DNA from: Desulfobacteraceae bacterium | Lineage (GTDB): Bacteria > Desulfobacterota > Desulfobacteria > Desulfobacterales > Desulfosarcinaceae | Reading direction: 5' to 3' | Length of the DNA stretch: 10,019 nt | Assembly: GCA_027025615.1 (NCBI GenBank) | Contig: JALVQM010000426.1 | Coordinates: forward strand, 1-10,019 | Part shown: positions 7,170 through 10,019 of the stretch, piece by piece | Layout of the letters: every line of letters begins with the position of its first letter | Position numbering within the stretch: the stretch's first letter is position 1 | Made by a program: the position numbers and the translations under genes | The notes under the pieces: model-generated | What the model was told of the DNA's origin: nothing | The model's database searches: none | The model's input: the letters and a program-made list of their open reading frames with translations, nothing else

Positions 7170-8276
7170 TTAAAGCTGCCATGGATTTTCAGAGATAGTT
7201 ATTTTTCGTTTCCTCACCTCGTTTGATAGGAGTGTGTCCCGGGTGGCATAAATGTGAAGAGCTCTATAGGATACAAGGTCGGTAATTTCAAAAGTGAGGT
7301 TGCAAAATGAGTCACAGATTTGCTGAGATGAAAATGGAGCATTGGTCGTCAGGAGGATTTCTATAGTATCCGTTCCGTTGTTTAAATGTTGTACAGAAAA
7401 GTGTGCCCGTTCAATAGGCAACTCAAGATCATCTAAGAATCGATCCAACTGCGCCCTTGACACCTTTACACCTGTGGAAAGAGTAAAGGCATGGCCGATA
7501 CGCCCAAGAAAACAGAGTTTTGGGAAGTTATTATTGCCAGCTGGAAAGAGTTCTACGATATCGCCAAGGCGATATTCTTTGATAGGGCTGGCATCACCAT
7601 ATTTTTTTGTAACAAGAAGTTCCCCTTTTCCGGTTTGGGTAATATCTCCGGACGATGTGATAACATGCAGGTCTAAGTACTTAGGATCCCAGCAGTAAAG
7701 AGAAGGATCCATAGGGTCTTCAAAGCCGATAATTGCTTCTGTAGCAGCGTAAAGACTTGTTACCTTTGCCTGCAATTTGCGACTAAGGCAATTCTTAAGT
7801 GCTGTCGAGGAATGTTCACCAATCAGAACAATTTTTTTGATCTGGTAATTAATGGAAGTGTCTGCCAAGGCCAAGGCAAGGCTTGGTGTTGTGATGATCG
7901 TTGAGACGCCAAGATGCTTCATCAGGCGTTCTGCTCCACCACGATGTGCCAGATGAATACCGACTGGCAAGACTATGGCTCCTAGTTGCAGTAAGGCATC
8001 GTGAATATTATCACCGCTGAACCACGGACCAAAGGAAATCATGACAGCCACGATTTCGCCACGTTGAATACCTAGTTGCCGCAAGTAATCAGCGCGATGC
8101 TGTACACACATATTCCAGTCGGCTCGAGAAAAACGAATTTCCTTGGGATGCCCCAAGTTACCGCTAGTATAGTATGAAAGAATGGCATGAGAATTGATTT
8201 TATCAGGACACAATCTCTCGCCATAGCAAGGAACTACCTGATAATCATTGTCATTACAACCAGTTGATGTTGTCAT
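7170..8276 (-). CDS. Divergent PaaK-like adenylate-forming enzyme
   Basis: A 368-residue class I adenylate-forming protein, paralogous in type to its downstream neighbour but clearly divergent. The phosphate loop is YYTSGNLGHPK (35-45) in place of YTSGTTGxPK. The adenine motif is YAATE (176-180) for YGxTE. YRLGD (235-239) keeps the ribose Asp. FLGRIGHAF (256-264) marks the hinge, and the basic end RKRKI (about 357-361) sits where the family's C-terminal catalytic Lys is expected. The phosphate loop begins only about 35 residues from the N-terminus, so the usual N-terminal subdomain is largely absent. The CxCGR cluster of PaaK is also missing. It may activate an unusual carboxylate, or work as a heteromer with the adjacent ligase (inference). 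The ATG at 8276 has no clear ribosome site. An 87-base gap precedes it. Confidence 0.83.
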   Translation of the reverse strand: MTTSTGCNDNDYQVVPCYGERLCPDKINSHAILSYYTSGNLGHPKEIRFSRADWNMCVQHRADYLRQLGIQRGEIVAVMISFGPWFSGDNIHDALLQLGAIVLPVGIHLAHRGGAERLMKHLGVSTIITTPSLALALADTSINYQIKKIVLIGEHSSTALKNCLSRKLQAKVTSLYAATEAIIGFEDPMDPSLYCWDPKYLDLHVITSSGDITQTGKGELLVTKKYGDASPIKEYRLGDIVELFPAGNNNFPKLCFLGRIGHAFTLSTGVKVSRAQLDRFLDDLELPIERAHFSVQHLNNGTDTIEILLTTNAPFSSQQICDSFCNLTFEITDLVSYRALHIYATRDTLLSNEVRKRKITISENPWQL

Positions 8277-8363
8277 GATGTAGAATTATAATGGTTAACC
8301 GGGATTCCTTTTTTACCGAAGCATGACTTTGTTTGCAGGAAATCAAATATCGATATTATAGTA
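8277..8363 (-). promoter_or_regulatory. Largest gap in the unit: palindromes and a -10-like box
   Basis: These 87 bases are the only sizeable non-coding gap in the minus-strand unit. They contain a perfect 12-base palindrome AATATCGATATT (8346-8357), just after the radical-SAM stop, and an 8-base palindrome GGTTAACC (8293-8300). TATAAT on the minus strand (8285-8290) lies nine bases before the ligase ATG, but no -35 match stands at proper spacing. There is no GC-rich hairpin with a T-tract, so no terminator is called. It could be an internal operator or promoter, or simply AT-rich spacer. Confidence 0.25.
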
Positions 8364-9650
8364 TTATCCATGCAACTTCCCGTTTATCTCTATATACTCG
8401 TTTAGTTTACTTTTTGCAAACAGTAACATGTCTTTATAGCGCTCTGGATATGGACGGTTATCTTTTTTTTCTTTGAATGAGAGATAGTCTTTATACTCAG
8501 GCGTCTGGCGCAAGGTTTCCGCCCTGTTCCTGTATAACGTAACATCTGAATATCTTACTAAATCATAAAAGCACGCTGATATGTTAGTTGTTATCACGTC
8601 TGAAGTTTTTTTATGAGGATTATTGAAAAGAGTAATCTTGGGATTAGGATCTGAGGTAAGCCCACCAATAAACCAGTCAAATGGTGTTATCTTGCCTGGA
8701 CGTTCCGGACAAAAATCCAACAAAAGATCTATAATGTCAAGGAGAATGAAAGGCTTGGGCAGTGTGAAATAATCATTTTCCCAGAGAATGTCAGGAAGGG
8801 TAAATGGCTGAATGTTTTGGAGCATTACATTTGCAAACACATCGTGCTCATGGAAAAATGTCAGCCCTGCTCTGACTTCTGATAATATTTCTTGAGTTGT
8901 GAGGATGCAACCGCCACAAAAAAGGAATGCGCCTGGGTCAAGGTGATATTTATGCGCTATGTTTACTGCGGCAATAAAATCGTCAAGAGCAAGATCTTTG
9001 CAGTATAAATAGTTGCGTAAAAAATTATCCCGATATTCAAAACCAAAATTAACGGCTACATTGAGTTGTGCAAGTAATTCTGCTAATTCTTTAAGTTCTC
9101 CGCTTTTCTCTGCCTGTAAGAAGTGTTCCGGCCTTGTTTCAAGAATTATATGGAAGGTGCTGTTATTTTGATACTGAAAGTTGCACAGTGCCGTTAAAAT
9201 TTTTTTCCGGTATCTTCGGGGTATTTCACGATCACTGAAAAAGCTGCTTTCTCCGGAGAGCTCCATCATGTATCTATCACCCTGTGCAGCATTCTTTAGG
9301 TGGAAACCGGCAAGCTCTCCGGTGGCCCTTTTCCTGAAGACGGAATCAAAATTTTCCAGCAACCATTGTAACTGATCAAGAAGAGAATCATACCTTTTCT
9401 GAGATGTAGTTTGCGGGTAACAACGGGCTGAATAGCCACAAGGAAGGCAATAACCTTGTAGATATTTTTCACAGGGGTAAGATCGCAAAGCAACTACAGG
9501 ATAGGTGCCATCAGAATTTTTCTCGAAAAAAATATCAGGTATTGCTAACTGTCCAGGTGTTGGCTTTCGTTCGGATTCAAGTCCCAACTTTTTTTTTCTT
9601 AATTGCCTGGAAATATCCTTGGCTAAACTGATAAGGTCAGATTTCTTCAT
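8364..9650 (-). CDS. Radical SAM protein, RaSEA/Elp3-like (TIGR01210-type)
   Basis: A 428-residue radical SAM enzyme. It uses the long-spaced cluster motif of the Elp3/archaeosine-synthase-subunit group: C60-x7-C68-x2-C71 followed by GYS, expected to bind a 4Fe-4S cluster and SAM. Downstream landmarks fit the same group: LSGESSFFSDREIP (130-143, the SAM-contacting glycine-rich strand), ILETRPEH (168-175, the ESRPE-like strand), NVAVNFGFEYRDNFLR (196-211, like IGLET...R), a DDFIAAVNIA helix (222-231) and a FLFCGGCILTTQEI strand-turn (241-254). The archaeal relative RaSEA acts on a modified 7-deazaguanine in tRNA; whether this protein acts on a nucleoside or another acceptor is unknown. The ATG at 9650 overlaps the upstream stop as ATGA and has no ribosome site of its own, implying translational coupling. 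An A9 run near the N-terminus (9589-9597) encodes Arg-Lys-Lys-Lys. Confidence 0.85.
   Translation of the reverse strand: MKKSDLISLAKDISRQLRKKKLGLESERKPTPGQLAIPDIFFEKNSDGTYPVVALRSYPCEKYLQGYCLPCGYSARCYPQTTSQKRYDSLLDQLQWLLENFDSVFRKRATGELAGFHLKNAAQGDRYMMELSGESSFFSDREIPRRYRKKILTALCNFQYQNNSTFHIILETRPEHFLQAEKSGELKELAELLAQLNVAVNFGFEYRDNFLRNYLYCKDLALDDFIAAVNIAHKYHLDPGAFLFCGGCILTTQEILSEVRAGLTFFHEHDVFANVMLQNIQPFTLPDILWENDYFTLPKPFILLDIIDLLLDFCPERPGKITPFDWFIGGLTSDPNPKITLFNNPHKKTSDVITTNISACFYDLVRYSDVTLYRNRAETLRQTPEYKDYLSFKEKKDNRPYPERYKDMLLFAKSKLNEYIEINGKLHG
9589..9597 (-). repeat. A9 homopolymer near the start of the radical SAM gene
   Basis: Nine T on the plus strand give A9 in the coding strand, read AGA AAA AAA AAG (Arg18-Lys21). 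This is the same codon phase and the same Arg-Lys-Lys-Lys peptide as the A9 tract in the SIR2-like gene. A one-base length change here would abolish the enzyme almost from its start. Confidence 0.5.
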
Positions 9651-10019
9651 ATGGTACAGCGGTCAAGGCGGTACAAAATGGAGGACTCTTTTTCTGCAAA
9701 TGCTATATGAGAAGAAAAATCCGCTGGAAGGGGGATGTCAAAGTCTTCAGCTAACAGCGTATATTGACTTAAAAGAGTTTCTCTTAATGGGGGCAGATTG
9801 GTGTTTTCTTGCCATTCCTCAGCATAAAAAATATCTTGGCAGGAACAATGCGGAATATCAAGAATGTGGTTAAAGTCGCCTGTTAAATTCCAGAAATCTA
9901 TTTTGCTTCGCACAACATTTTCGCACTTTGTACAGGTTGTGGCATATTTGATGGGTTGAACCGGGGCATGCCGGATGCCCTTTATGAGTACATGTTTCCT
10001 GTATGAAGGCGGCAGTGCT
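9647..10019 (-). CDS. C-terminal part of an upstream protein with CxxC and CxC motifs, possibly a second radical SAM enzyme
   Basis: The frame is open from the right window edge (first full codon at 10018) to the TGA at 9647-9649, giving 123 visible residues. A GTG at 9913 is only an internal Val codon; the coding sequence before it (RKHVLIKGIRHAPVQPIKYA) is continuous with what follows, so the gene begins outside the window. Visible residues 29-32 are CTKC and 58-60 are CSC, with an aromatic/NLTGDF stretch between and YAEEW after: a likely metal-binding knuckle. This C-x2-C ... N-L-T-x-D-F ... C-x-C ... W pattern resembles, from memory, the C-terminal end of RaSEA-type (TIGR01210) radical SAM proteins, and the next gene is of that family, so a tandem pair is my best guess. 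It overlaps the next gene by four bases (ATGA). Confidence 0.6.
   Translation of the reverse strand, partial: ALPPSYRKHVLIKGIRHAPVQPIKYATTCTKCENVVRSKIDFWNLTGDFNHILDIPHCSCQDIFYAEEWQENTNLPPLRETLLSQYTLLAEDFDIPLPADFSSHIAFAEKESSILYRLDRCTI

Noticed and set aside
8285..8290. TATAAT box as a promoter for the ligase gene
   Set aside because: No -35 element at 16-18 base spacing and only nine bases to the ATG; kept only as a note in the gap entry.
9505..9873. 122-codon plus-strand open frame spanning a gene junction
   Set aside because: Antisense to two coupled genes and lacking recognisable protein features.
9647..9913. Complete 88-residue gene starting at a GTG at 9913
   Set aside because: The frame continues upstream without a stop to the window edge and reads as normal protein including a CxxC motif, so this is the tail of a longer gene.

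Overview
The window shows eight coding regions. Seven lie head to tail on the minus strand (about 10019 down to 668) and behave as one transcription unit. The eighth is a 5'-truncated plus-strand gene at the left edge that converges on the end of that unit. No rRNA, tRNA, CRISPR array, transposase or integrase is visible. The moderately AT-rich bacterial coding style and the gene families suggest an anaerobic or environmental Gram-negative, and a sulfate-reducing desulfobacterial lineage would fit. Taxonomy cannot be settled from the sequence and this is a weak inference.

In transcription order (right to left) the unit encodes: the C-terminal part of a protein with paired Cys motifs (9647-10019), probably a second radical-SAM enzyme of the archaeosine-synthase-subunit (RaSEA/Elp3-like) type; a complete radical-SAM protein of that type (8364-9650); two short, divergent adenylate-forming enzymes related to phenylacetate-CoA ligase (7170-8276 and 5994-7157); an unrecognised 331-residue protein (4965-5960); a NodU/CmcH/TobZ-type O-carbamoyltransferase (3188-4984); a KaiC/RecA-like P-loop ATPase (2005-3198); and a SIR2-like NAD-fold protein (668-2008). 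Neighbours overlap by 4 to 20 bases or are separated by 12 to 33 bases. The exception is an 87-base gap at 8277-8363, which holds a perfect 12-base palindrome.

The upstream half looks like a small-molecule or nucleoside-modification pathway: radical chemistry, carboxylate activation, carbamoyl capping. The downstream half is a KaiC-like ATPase plus a SIR2-like protein, the sort of sensor/effector pairing seen in prokaryotic immunity. I do not recognise this combination as a described system. The individual enzyme-family calls are mostly firm. The idea that the genes form one functional system is inferred from their tight coupling.
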